From NCBI GenBank assembly GCA_004362315.1, contig SNWL01000007.1:372001-436000 (forward strand): a stretch of 64,000 nucleotides of DNA, read 5' to 3'. Made by a program: the position numbers and the translations under genes. The DNA comes from Mycobacterium sp. BK086. Lineage in GTDB: Bacteria > Actinomycetota > Actinomycetes > Mycobacteriales > Mycobacteriaceae. The notes beneath the pieces are model-generated. The model had not been told where the DNA came from, did not search any database, and saw nothing but the letters and a program-made list of their open reading frames with translations. Of this stretch, positions 18,657-26,630 are shown one piece after another (the stretch's first letter is position 1; the number at the start of each line of letters is the position of its first letter).

Positions 18657-19319
18657 GTGCGACGGGCTGTGTTCCTCGGTGTCGTGGCACTGGCCGGTGT
18701 CATCGGGTGCGGCCCGGCTGCGGCAGATCCGGCGTCCTGTGCCGACTTCGGCGGAACGGTCGATGCCGAGCAGATCTGCCACAGCCACAGCGCCACGGCG
18801 AGTTACGCGATCAACCTGAGCTTCCCGGTCGACTATCCCGACGCACAGGCGCTGACGGCGTACCTGACCCAGCGGCGCGACCACTTCGTCGACTACGCCC
18901 AGAAGTTCCCGCTGGGGGACCGGCCCGCGCCCTATCAGCTGGCGGTGTCGGCGAAGGAGTATCACTCCGCCGGCACCCAAAGCGTGGTGCTGCGGGTCGG
19001 CGAGGACGTCGGCGTCCATCCGGTGAGTTCGATGAAGGCCTTCAATTACGACCTGGCCAAGCACGCTCCGATCACCTACGACACCTTTTTCAAGCCGGGC
19101 GCGTTCGACGTCATCGCACCGTCGGTGCGCCGCGACCTCGCGTCGAGCACGCAGATGCTGCCGCCGCGCGGTGGCCTCGACCCGGCGGCGTACCGCAATT
19201 TCGCGATCACCGACGACGAGGTCATCTTCTTCTTCGACCAGGACCAGATGTTCGGCCAGAACGAGGGCCCGCTGCAGGCGGCGGTACCGCGCGCCGAGCT
19301 CGCGCCGTATCTGAATTGA
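18657..19319 (+). CDS. MPT64-family exported protein
   Basis: A 220-residue exported protein closely resembling the secreted antigen MPT64/MPB64 (Rv1980c) and its relative Rv3036c. Shared features are the early Cys pair, YAINLSFPVDYPD, APYQLAVS, PITYDTFF, GLDPAAYRNFAITDDEVIFFF and the closing VPRAEL segment. The family contains the DUF3298/RsiV fold; its molecular function is not settled. The signal region contains VIGC, which satisfies a lipobox, as well as an ADP signal-peptidase site, so either a lipoprotein or a secreted form is possible. GTG start two bases after the previous stop. Confidence 0.88.
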   Translation: MRRAVFLGVVALAGVIGCGPAAADPASCADFGGTVDAEQICHSHSATASYAINLSFPVDYPDAQALTAYLTQRRDHFVDYAQKFPLGDRPAPYQLAVSAKEYHSAGTQSVVLRVGEDVGVHPVSSMKAFNYDLAKHAPITYDTFFKPGAFDVIAPSVRRDLASSTQMLPPRGGLDPAAYRNFAITDDEVIFFFDQDQMFGQNEGPLQAAVPRAELAPYLN

Positions 19320-19403
19320 GCGGTGCCGACCCCTGCGATCGTTCTTCTCGTCGGAGGACTATGCTCGCTGAAAAAGAGAATGCAATTTTCATCGAGGAGA
19401 ATG

Positions 19404-20234
19404 ATGGCCGAGAAGCACTCGCTCACCGATCGCACGCTCGTCGTGTCGGGGGGCAGCCGGGGTATCGGTCTGGCCATCGCGCTCGGTGCGGCCCGCCACG
19501 GCGCCAACGTCGTGCTGCTGGCCAAGACCGCTGAGCCGCATCCGAAGCTCCCGGGCACGGTGTACACCGCCGCCGCCGAGATCGAAGCGGCCGGCGGGAA
19601 GGCCGTCGCCGTGGTCGGTGATGTGCGCAGTGAAGAGGACGTCGCCCGCGCCGTCGATGCCGCGGTGCAGAACTTCGGTGGCGTCGACATCTGCGTGAAC
19701 AACGCCAGCGCGATCTCCACCGACTCGACCGAGACCTTGTCGGCCAAGAAGTTCGACCTGATGCAGCAGATCAACATTCGCGGCACATTCCTGCTGACCA
19801 AGGCGTGCCTGCCGTACCTGCGCAAGTCGCCCAACGGTCACGTCGTCACCATCGCGCCGCCGCTGAACCTCAACCCGTACTGGCTTGGCGCCCATCCGTC
19901 GTACACCCTGTCGAAGTACGGCATGACGCTGCTGTCGATGGGCTGGGCGGCTGAATACGCCGACACCGGAATCGGTTTCACCTGTCTGTGGCCCGAGACC
20001 TACATCGCGACGTCGGCGGTGGCCAACTCGGCGGATTTCGAAGAGGCCCTTGCCGCCTCGCGCAGCCCGGAGATCATGGCCGACGCGGCCGTCGAGATCA
20101 TCATCTCGCCGGGCTCGCAGGTCAACGGCAACTGCTCGATCGACTCCGACGTGCTGCGCGCGGCCGGTGTCGAGGACCTGTCGCGCTACGGCGGTGGGGA
20201 CAACCCGATCATCGACATCTTCGTCGACAAGTAG
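19404..20234 (+). CDS. HSDL2-like short-chain dehydrogenase
   Basis: A 276-residue SDR of the group related to human hydroxysteroid-dehydrogenase-like protein 2. The cofactor loop SGGSRGIG lies near residue 16, NNAS near 100, and PPLNLNPYWLGAH...YTLSKYGM is the group's signature with the YxxxK pair intact. The serine of the usual ISPPLN segment is Ala (IAPPLN), so the classical catalytic serine may be missing. Start: ATG 19404, four bases after a GAGGAG ribosome site; an adjacent ATG 19401 lies too close to it. A possible -10 box (TATGCT, 19360-19365) lies upstream. Substrate unknown, possibly a lipid or sterol intermediate. Confidence 0.88.
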   Translation: MAEKHSLTDRTLVVSGGSRGIGLAIALGAARHGANVVLLAKTAEPHPKLPGTVYTAAAEIEAAGGKAVAVVGDVRSEEDVARAVDAAVQNFGGVDICVNNASAISTDSTETLSAKKFDLMQQINIRGTFLLTKACLPYLRKSPNGHVVTIAPPLNLNPYWLGAHPSYTLSKYGMTLLSMGWAAEYADTGIGFTCLWPETYIATSAVANSADFEEALAASRSPEIMADAAVEIIISPGSQVNGNCSIDSDVLRAAGVEDLSRYGGGDNPIIDIFVDK

Positions 20235-20242
20235 GAGACGGG

Positions 20243-20806
20243 CTAGCCGACCGGCTGCAGGTCGGGGTATTCGGTCGTGATGGATTGGCCATAGCTGCGG
20301 AAGACCTCGTAGGCCGCGACCGCCGGGTCGAGCCCGGCAGCGAACGCCGCCTGCGCCTTGAACACCCTTGCGGCTGAGCTCAATTCGTGGCGTACCTCGT
20401 CGCCCGGGCGGCCCACGCTGGGCACCCACAGGTCACCCCAGACGGTGACTTCGGTGCGGGCCGAGCGTACCGACGCGGCCAGCGCCTCGCTGATCCGGCC
20501 ATCGGCGCTGCAGATCGAGCCGGCCACGGCCAGCGCCGCCGGAGCCGGCGTGGCGCCGAACACCGACGCCAGGCTCACGGTCTGCACTCCGAGGATCTGT
20601 AGGGCAGCGAGGTCACCGGGGGCGCTGACCGCGACTCGGACGTTCCAGCCCGCCATCACGCGGTCGAACAGCCAGCCGCCTGCAGAGTCGACGACGTCAG
20701 CGACGTGGGCGCCGACGACATCCAGCTGATAGGGGGCGAGTCGGGGCGTCCGCTGGCGCGACCGGGGAGCGTCGCGCTGGCGGTGTCGTTCGTCGATCTC
20801 ATGCAC
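20243..20806 (-). CDS. Conserved hypothetical protein in catabolic gene set
   Basis: I do not recognise this protein. It has about 187 residues, a basic N-terminus, a GGWLFDRVMAGWNVRV segment near residue 45, and an Ala-rich helical C-terminus; no membrane helices or signal peptide. It is last in the minus-strand set that includes esterase, Baeyer-Villiger monooxygenase, aldolase and dehydrogenases. The start is unclear: GTG 20806 follows a strong hairpin, whereas TTG 20848 overlaps the esterase stop (TTGA) and would add 14 residues. Confidence 0.55.
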   Translation of the reverse strand: MHEIDERHRQRDAPRSRQRTPRLAPYQLDVVGAHVADVVDSAGGWLFDRVMAGWNVRVAVSAPGDLAALQILGVQTVSLASVFGATPAPAALAVAGSICSADGRISEALAASVRSARTEVTVWGDLWVPSVGRPGDEVRHELSSAARVFKAQAAFAAGLDPAVAAYEVFRSYGQSITTEYPDLQPVG

Positions 20807-20823
20807 GCCAACCAGCGTGACAG

Positions 20824-20860
20824 TTTCGCGCCAATCTGTAAAGGTCAAGATTGGGCGAAA
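20824..20860. other. Hairpin spanning the esterase stop codon
   Basis: Arms TTTCGCGCCAATCT (20824-20837) and AGATTGGGCGAAA (20848-20860) pair over about 13 bases with one bulge. The 10-base loop contains the esterase stop codon. The T-run precedes the hairpin on the minus strand, so it does not look like an intrinsic terminator for that direction. It may set relative expression or mRNA stability between the two genes. Confidence 0.5.
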
Positions 20861-21771
20861 AAGCCCCGCAGCGCCTGTGCCTGCATGGTCAGCAGGGCCT
20901 GGCTGACCTCCCACTCGGGGCACAGCGAATCGAAGCCGTGACAGGTCGCGCCGAACAGGTGCACATCGGTGCGCACGCCGGCACGCAGCAGCTGGCGGGC
21001 GTAGTCCAATGCCTCGTCGCGTAGCGGGTCGAGCTCCGAGCAGGTGATGAAGGTGCTTGCGGCGCCGATCATTTGGTGGCTGCGGCCGGGCACCGCGGCC
21101 GCGCTCGGAGGCGTCTGGCCAAGATAGTGCCGCCACATCTGTTCGGTCGCGACACCGTCGAAACCCGGTGTGGTCAGGAACTCGGCCTTCGATGCGGTGG
21201 GACGGTCGTCGAGCACCGGTTGGTGTAGAACCAGGCCGACGACCGGCGGAACCATCTCGGCCGCGGCCCGCTGGGCCAATCCGGCCGCCAGTGCGCCTCC
21301 CGCGCTGTTGCCGGCCAATGCCAGCCGGTCACGGTCCAGTGCCAGCTCATCGGCCGCGTCCCAGGCCCACGCCAGTACCGTGGCGGCATCGTCGAGCGCG
21401 GCGGGATACGGATGCTCGGGAGCCAGCCGATAGTCCACGGAGATCACCGTGCAGGCGCCCTGGCGGGCCAGTTCGACACACTGGCGGTGGTCGGTGTCGA
21501 GATTGCCCAGGACGAATGCACCTGCGTGGCAATAGATCACCGCCGGCGAGCGCGACGGCGCGCCCCGATAGATACGGACCGGCACGGCGCCGGCTGTGTT
21601 GTCGGCGATCTCGACGCCGGCGGCATCGATGTGTGCGACGGCATCGCGTCGGCGTTGATTCAGTGAATCCCGAACGGCGCCAAGACCGCCCGGCGACAGA
21701 TCGCTGCGGGCCGCGGCGAACCCATGCAGCGCGGGGTCAAGGCGCCGGACGATCTCGGGATCGGGCTGCAT
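20845..21771 (-). CDS. Alpha/beta hydrolase, HSL-type esterase
   Basis: Cytosolic carboxylesterase of the hormone-sensitive-lipase (LipI/LipN-like) family, 308 residues. The nucleophile is Ser156 in GNSAGG, with Asp248 in DPLRD and His278 in CHGFD completing the triad. The family's oxyanion motif HGGGF is here HAGAF (82-86), a notable change. DYRLAPEHPYP at 113-123 is typical. It lies five bases from the Baeyer-Villiger monooxygenase gene, whose ester or lactone products it could hydrolyse (inference from context). Confidence 0.9.
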   Translation of the reverse strand: MQPDPEIVRRLDPALHGFAAARSDLSPGGLGAVRDSLNQRRRDAVAHIDAAGVEIADNTAGAVPVRIYRGAPSRSPAVIYCHAGAFVLGNLDTDHRQCVELARQGACTVISVDYRLAPEHPYPAALDDAATVLAWAWDAADELALDRDRLALAGNSAGGALAAGLAQRAAAEMVPPVVGLVLHQPVLDDRPTASKAEFLTTPGFDGVATEQMWRHYLGQTPPSAAAVPGRSHQMIGAASTFITCSELDPLRDEALDYARQLLRAGVRTDVHLFGATCHGFDSLCPEWEVSQALLTMQAQALRGFFAQS

Positions 21772-21775
21772 CGGG

Positions 21776-23251
21776 CTACCCGCCGGGGCTGAACGTGTAG
21801 TCGCGTGGGCGGAATCGGCGGGTCAAGGCCCAGAACGCCCGAGCGCTGCGCGGCCACTGGGTGACCACCCGGCCGTTGGGTGCCCGGAAGTAGTTGCTGC
21901 ATCGCGTGGTCCAGACCGTGCCCTCCATCCAGCGATCGACGTCGGCGAGGAACCGCGCCATGGCCTGCGGGCGCACCGCGACATAGCGTCCGCGCGTGCG
22001 GCGCAGATGCTCGAGTGCCCGCACGATGTAGTGCGCCTGGGCTTCGAGCACGAAGATCACGCTATTGGACCCGACGTTGGTGTTGGGCCCGTACAGCATG
22101 AAGAAGTTCGGAAAGCCGGGGACCGTCATTCCCAGATAGGCGAAGGCCCCGTCGCGCCAGGTGTCGTGCAGCGAGCGGTCGCCCTCGCCGATGACGTCGA
22201 TCTGACCCAGGTAGTCGGTGGCGGCATAACCGGTGGCGCACAACACCACGTCCACATCCAGTTCGGAACCGTCCTCGGTCACCAGCGAGCGAGCCCGCAG
22301 CGAGCGGGCCGGGCTGGACACCACCTCGACGTGCGGTTGGGTCAGTGTCGAGAGGTAGTCGGCGGCGAACACCAGCCGCTTGCAGCCCAGCGGGTGATCC
22401 GGGGTGAGCTTGGCGCGCAGCTCAGGATCGGCGACGCATGCTTCGAGGTAGCGCAACGAGATGTCTTTGAACTCCTGGGTTTTGTCGCTGCCATTCTCGA
22501 TCACCGAGATGTTGCGTTCGCTGCGCAGCCACAGTCGGGTCCGGTAGAACTTCTTGGCGAACGGGATGCGCTTGAACAGCAAGCGTTCCCGATCGGTGTA
22601 CGGCCGGTCCGGCTTGGGCAGGATCCAGGTGGGGGAGCGCTGCACCGAGTACACCTTGTCGGCCACCTTGGCGACCTCGGGCAGCAGCTGCGATGCGGTG
22701 GAGCCGGTGCCCAGCACCGCGACCCGGGCCCCGGTGAGGTCGACGGAGTGGTCCCAGCGTGCGGTGTGCATCAGCGTCCCGGTGAACGGCTCCTGCTCGT
22801 GCAATTCGGGCAGCAGGGGTTTGGTGAACATGCCGACAGCGGAGACCACGATGTCGAAGGTGTGCTGCTGGCCGGTCGCGTCCGTCAGCGTCCAGGTGTT
22901 GGTGCCGGAATTCCACTGTGCTGTCGTGATTTCGGTGTTCAGCCGCAGGTGCGGGCGCAGACCGTGGCGATCGGTGGACCGTTCGAAGTACTCCAGCAGT
23001 TCCGGCTGGCCCGGCCACATCCGGCTCCACTCCGAGTTCAGGTCGAACGAGAAGGAGTACAGATGCGACTTCACATCGCAGGCCAGCCCGGGATAGGTGT
23101 TGATCCGCCAGGTGCCGCCGACCCCGTCCTCGCGGTCGAAAATCGTGAAGTCCCGAAAGCCGGCCTTGGCCAGGAAGATACCGAGAGCGAGCCCACCCGG
23201 GCCGGCGCCGATGATGCCGACCGACAGCGGGTTCAGCCGATCCGCAGGCAT
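21776..23251 (-). CDS. Flavin-containing Baeyer-Villiger monooxygenase
   Basis: FAD- and NADPH-dependent enzyme of 491 residues that inserts oxygen next to a ketone to give an ester or lactone. The FAD loop GAGPGG is at 15-20, the BVMO fingerprint FxGxxxHTxxW reads FTGTLMHTARW at 156-166, and the NADPH loop GTGSTAS is at 181-187. Length is normal for a single-domain type I BVMO. ATG 23251 lies inside the end of the upstream SDR gene (19-base overlap), indicating translational coupling. Substrate is unknown; the neighbours suggest a ketone made by the linked dehydrogenases. Confidence 0.93.
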   Translation of the reverse strand: MPADRLNPLSVGIIGAGPGGLALGIFLAKAGFRDFTIFDREDGVGGTWRINTYPGLACDVKSHLYSFSFDLNSEWSRMWPGQPELLEYFERSTDRHGLRPHLRLNTEITTAQWNSGTNTWTLTDATGQQHTFDIVVSAVGMFTKPLLPELHEQEPFTGTLMHTARWDHSVDLTGARVAVLGTGSTASQLLPEVAKVADKVYSVQRSPTWILPKPDRPYTDRERLLFKRIPFAKKFYRTRLWLRSERNISVIENGSDKTQEFKDISLRYLEACVADPELRAKLTPDHPLGCKRLVFAADYLSTLTQPHVEVVSSPARSLRARSLVTEDGSELDVDVVLCATGYAATDYLGQIDVIGEGDRSLHDTWRDGAFAYLGMTVPGFPNFFMLYGPNTNVGSNSVIFVLEAQAHYIVRALEHLRRTRGRYVAVRPQAMARFLADVDRWMEGTVWTTRCSNYFRAPNGRVVTQWPRSARAFWALTRRFRPRDYTFSPGG

Positions 23252-23958
23252 TGCCCACCATCGACGACGAGCTCGGAACCGGTGATGAACGACGCGTGCT
23301 CGGAAACCAGGAAGGCCACCGCGTCGGCGACTTCCATCGGCTGGCCGAGCCGTCCGCTGTAGGACCGCTCGATCAGCCGCTGCCGAGCCGTGTCGTCGAG
23401 CATCGGGGTGTCGATCGGGCCGGGGAACACGGCATTGACCCGGATGCCGTCGCTCGCCAATTCGGCCGCGGCGATCTGGGTCAGGCCGCGCAGCGCCCAC
23501 TTCGACGAGCCGTAGGCCGCGTGGAACGGGAATGGCCGGATCGCCCCGGTGCTGCAGGTGTTGACGATCGCGGCTCCCTCTGCCTTGCGGAGGTGCTCCA
23601 GCGAGGTCCTGATACCCAGGAACGGTCCCAAAGTATTGAACCGCCAACTACTTTCGAAACCCTGTGCGGTCTCTTCGGACAGCGACGCCCGGTGTAGTAC
23701 ACCCGCATTGTTCACCAGCGTGCTCAACCCGCCGAAGCGCTCGACGACTTCGCTTACCGCGGCCGACCACAGCTCTTCGGAGGTGACGTCCAGCTCGATG
23801 GCCATCACACCGTCGTCATCCAGCGCCTCGACCGTCGTGCGCAATTCCTCGATGCGCAGGTCGGCGGCGGCGACCTTGAAGCCGTCGGCGCGCAACCGGG
23901 TCACCAGCGCCGCGCCCTGACCGCGTGCCGCGCCGGTCACCAGCGCTACTTTAGTCAT
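23233..23958 (-). CDS. Short-chain dehydrogenase in the BVMO gene set
   Basis: Classical SDR of 241 residues: TGAARGQG at 8-15, NNAG near 84, a serine in NTCSTG and YGSSK as the catalytic pair, ending in the common VVDGGQ segment. It probably interconverts an alcohol and a ketone using NAD(P). The ATG at 23958 overlaps the end of the aldolase gene, and its own end overlaps the BVMO start. A longer in-frame start exists at 24009 but would lie well inside the aldolase gene without a ribosome site. Confidence 0.9.
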   Translation of the reverse strand: MTKVALVTGAARGQGAALVTRLRADGFKVAAADLRIEELRTTVEALDDDGVMAIELDVTSEELWSAAVSEVVERFGGLSTLVNNAGVLHRASLSEETAQGFESSWRFNTLGPFLGIRTSLEHLRKAEGAAIVNTCSTGAIRPFPFHAAYGSSKWALRGLTQIAAAELASDGIRVNAVFPGPIDTPMLDDTARQRLIERSYSGRLGQPMEVADAVAFLVSEHASFITGSELVVDGGQCLRIG

Positions 23959-24709
23959 TGCGGCCCTCGGCTTCGGCCAGATGCGCCATCGCACCGCGTC
24001 GCAGTGCACCCGACTCCGGGGCGAGAGTGATCAGCTGAAAGCCCAACGCGGCCAAATCCTTTCCTGTCACGCCGTCACCGGCGTGGATACCGGCGACAAT
24101 GCCGGCCGTCGCGGCGGCCTGCTGAACGCGAACGATCGCGTCGCGAACGACCGGGTTACCGGTCGCCTTGACGATCCCGGCGCCCAGTGAAATCGCCAGA
24201 TCCGCCGGGCCCACGTAGACGCCGGCAAGGCCTGGCACCGAACAGATCTCGTCGACCGCATCCAGCCCGGCCGCCGTCTCGATCATCGCGAACACGCTGA
24301 CCCGGTCGGCCAGCGCGGCCGGGTCAGCGCCGAGGCTGGCGCGCAGCGGACCGAAACTGCGGATCCCGTCGGGGGTGAACCGGGTGGCGGCCACCGCCTC
24401 GGCGGCCTGCTCAGGACGGTCGACCATCGCCACGATGATCGCGTCGGCACCGGCGTCGAGCACCCGGCCGATCGGTGCCGACGCGGCGGACGGAACCCTT
24501 ACCGCGGTGGCGATTGGAACGTGCTCGATGCGGCGCAGGATCTGCGCGACGTCGGCGTCGTCGAGATAGCCGTGCTGGATGTCGAACCCGACGTAGTCGT
24601 AACCGGCCCTGGCAAATTCGTCGGGCCCGGCGAACGTCGGGCCGGTGATCCAGCCACCCCACACCTGCGGCTTGTCTGCCAGCGCCTGCTGCAACCTGCT
24701 CGCGGTCAT
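23951..24709 (-). CDS. HpcH/HpaI-family aldolase
   Basis: Class II metal-dependent aldolase of 252 residues from the HpcH/HpaI/citrate-lyase family, which cleaves 4-hydroxy-2-oxo acids to pyruvate plus an aldehyde. Visible features are FDIQHGYLDD near residue 60, a Glu in MIETAAGLD, and YVGPADLAISLG near 175, which supply the acid metal ligands and pyruvate site. The ATG overlaps the dehydrogenase stop (ATGA at 24706-24709). It fits as the carbon-carbon cleaving step of a degradative pathway; the exact substrate cannot be told. Confidence 0.9.
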   Translation of the reverse strand: MTASRLQQALADKPQVWGGWITGPTFAGPDEFARAGYDYVGFDIQHGYLDDADVAQILRRIEHVPIATAVRVPSAASAPIGRVLDAGADAIIVAMVDRPEQAAEAVAATRFTPDGIRSFGPLRASLGADPAALADRVSVFAMIETAAGLDAVDEICSVPGLAGVYVGPADLAISLGAGIVKATGNPVVRDAIVRVQQAAATAGIVAGIHAGDGVTGKDLAALGFQLITLAPESGALRRGAMAHLAEAEGRND

Positions 24710-25677
24710 GAGGCCACGATAGAGATCTTGACCCGGCCCGGGGTCGGGCGGCACGCGAACTCGAAGGCCTCTTGCACGTCGGTGACCCCGAAAGTGTGCG
24801 TGACGTACATGCTCAGCAGATCGGGATGGGCGCGGGCGAACGCGTCGGCAGCGTCGAGGACCCGCCGGCGTTCCAGTGTCACACCGGATTTCAGCGTGAG
24901 GTTGTTACGCAGCATCATGCGCATGCTGATCGGGTAGCTGTCGTCGTCGGGCACACCGAAGTAGAAGACGGTGCCGCCGAACCCCGTTGCCTCAACCGCG
25001 TTGTTCAGCGTGGCCACCTGGTGGCCGACCGCTTCGATGACCACATCGGGTTTGTCATGCGGTGCGAGGTGCGCCACCCAGCGGTCGCTGGTGGCCCGCA
25101 CCACGGTGTCGACCCCGAACTTCGCGCCGATGTCGTCGCGGTAGATCGGGTCGACGCCGGTGACGTGCTGTGCGCCAGCGGCTTTCGCCACGTAGGAGAA
25201 CAACAGCCCGATCGATCCCTGGCCGATCACCGCCACTCGTTTGCCGGCCAACGGTGGAAGCTGTTCGACCGCATACAGAATGCAGGCCAGCGGTTGCAGT
25301 CCGACCGCGTGTGCGGGACTCAGCGCTGGGTCGTAGGGGGCCAGGCCGTTGCCATCGGAGATGACGTACTCCATGAGCCCGTCGAAGCCGGAGGCCCAGC
25401 CGACGACACGGTCACCCGCGCGGTGGTCGGGGTGCGCACTGGCCAGCACCTCGCCGACGATCTCGTGGACCGGGAAGCCCGCCATCTCCGCGGCGAGTGC
25501 TCCGGTGTCGCCCGGCAGCCGGCCCTGCACGCCCTTGAAGCCGGGGATGTCGCTGCCGCAGATTCCGGCGGCGAGGAACTTCAGCAGGACCTGTCCGTCA
25601 CGCAGCTGGTCAGACGCGGGTTCGGGCACTGTGACCCGCTCGAACGTATACGGCGCGACGAGCCGATAACACCACAC
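24706..25677 (-). CDS. Zinc-type alcohol dehydrogenase (MDR family)
   Basis: Medium-chain dehydrogenase of 323 residues. The catalytic zinc ligands are Cys40 (ICGSD) and His71-Glu72 (VHEIVGE), and the Rossmann loop VIGQGSIG lies near 150. The four cysteines of the structural zinc site are absent. It is shorter than the usual 340-350 residues. GTG 25677 has a GGAGG ribosome site eight bases upstream and is the first gene of the minus-strand set, divergent from the SMP-30-like gene. Proposed role: oxidation of an alcohol substrate. Confidence 0.88.
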   Translation of the reverse strand: MWCYRLVAPYTFERVTVPEPASDQLRDGQVLLKFLAAGICGSDIPGFKGVQGRLPGDTGALAAEMAGFPVHEIVGEVLASAHPDHRAGDRVVGWASGFDGLMEYVISDGNGLAPYDPALSPAHAVGLQPLACILYAVEQLPPLAGKRVAVIGQGSIGLLFSYVAKAAGAQHVTGVDPIYRDDIGAKFGVDTVVRATSDRWVAHLAPHDKPDVVIEAVGHQVATLNNAVEATGFGGTVFYFGVPDDDSYPISMRMMLRNNLTLKSGVTLERRRVLDAADAFARAHPDLLSMYVTHTFGVTDVQEAFEFACRPTPGRVKISIVAS

Positions 25678-25728
25678 GAGCTAAGCCTCCGATACCGCGT
25701 GGGTCGTTGACAGTGGCACGTACGGAGC

Positions 25729-25756
25729 GTGACACTTGTGCGAGTTTTTGTAAAGT
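25729..25756 (+). promoter_or_regulatory. Candidate promoter of the SMP-30/thioesterase pair
   Basis: GTGACA (25729-25734), a 16-base spacer and TAAAGT (25751-25756) form a plausible -35/-10 pair. The predicted start lies about 17 bases before the ATG at 25780, leaving room for a GAGG ribosome site (25770-25773). The region is shared with the divergent dehydrogenase operon. Confidence 0.45.
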
Positions 25757-25779
25757 CTACGTATGGGTCGAGGCACGGT

Positions 25780-26628
25780 ATGACGGTAACGAGTTCCCTG
25801 GCGCGCGCGCTGCTGGCCGAGGGCCTCAGTTTCGGCGAAGGGCCACGCTGGTACGAGGGTCTGCTGTGGGTGTCCGACATGCTCGGCGAGGCGGTGCGCA
25901 CCGTCACTCTCGACGGCTCGATGACCACGCTGAATCTGCCCGGCCATGCGCCAGCGGGTCTGGGTTTCCGCCCCGATGGCACGCTGCTCATCGTGTCGAC
26001 CGAACGCCAGGTCGTCCTGGCCTACGACGGCGACACGGTCACCGAGGTCGTCGACCTGTCCGAGATCGCTCCGGCCAACCTCGGCGACATGGTGATCGAT
26101 GCGCACGGCCGGGCCTACATCGGCTCGCAGGCGCGTGAGGGCGGCATCATCGTTCGGCTCGACCTCGACGACTCGGTCACCGTGGTGGCTGAGGACCTCG
26201 ACTTCCCCAACGGGATGGTGATCACGCCGGACGGCGGCACGCTCATCGTCGCCGAATCGACCGCGCGGCGACTGACCGCCTACGACATCGACGCCGGCGG
26301 TGCGCTGTCCGGGCGGCGGGTGTTCGCCGACGGACTCGACGGGCCGCCGGACGGCATCGCGCTGGACGCGGCTGGCGGGGTGTGGACGTCGATGACGCTG
26401 GCCCACCAGTTCGAGCGGATCGTGGACGGCGGCACGGTCACCGATCGCATCGACATCGGGGAGCGGGCGGCGATCGCGTGCATGCTCGGTGGACCGGAAT
26501 TGCGCACCCTGTTCCTGGTCTCGAGCTCGGATGCCTACCCGCAGCGCCTCGTCGGCACCCGGCTCTCGTACGTGGAGACGGTCACGGTCGACGTGCCCGG
26601 CGCGGGCTTTCCGTCAATCGAAAGGTGA
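25780..26628 (+). CDS. SMP-30/gluconolactonase-family protein
   Basis: Calcium-dependent lactonase-like six-bladed propeller of 282 residues. FGEGPRW near residue 19 supplies the first metal-binding Glu, followed by NLGDMVID, FPNGMVITPDG and DGPPDGIALDA segments with the conserved Asn and Asp ligands. Likely opens a lactone ring, which would match lactones from the linked Baeyer-Villiger enzyme. Start ATG 25780 chosen for its GAGG ribosome site; an earlier in-frame GTG would lie on the predicted -35 box. Followed two bases later by the thioesterase. Confidence 0.88.
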   Translation: MTVTSSLARALLAEGLSFGEGPRWYEGLLWVSDMLGEAVRTVTLDGSMTTLNLPGHAPAGLGFRPDGTLLIVSTERQVVLAYDGDTVTEVVDLSEIAPANLGDMVIDAHGRAYIGSQAREGGIIVRLDLDDSVTVVAEDLDFPNGMVITPDGGTLIVAESTARRLTAYDIDAGGALSGRRVFADGLDGPPDGIALDAAGGVWTSMTLAHQFERIVDGGTVTDRIDIGERAAIACMLGGPELRTLFLVSSSDAYPQRLVGTRLSYVETVTVDVPGAGFPSIER

Positions 26629-26630
26629 GC

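Noticed and set aside
22007..23362. Long plus-strand frame opposite the Baeyer-Villiger monooxygenase
   Set aside because: Antisense to a gene with full BVMO motifs; no domain or ribosome site supports it.
23252..23647. 132-residue N-terminal extension of the BVMO
   Set aside because: It reads through the SDR gene in another frame, has no FAD-domain features, and the FAD loop sits at the normal distance from ATG 23251.
25690..25760. KstR-type or other TetR operator in the dehydrogenase/SMP-30 gap
   Set aside because: Only four-base symmetry (ACTT...AAGT) could be found; no known operator pattern fits.
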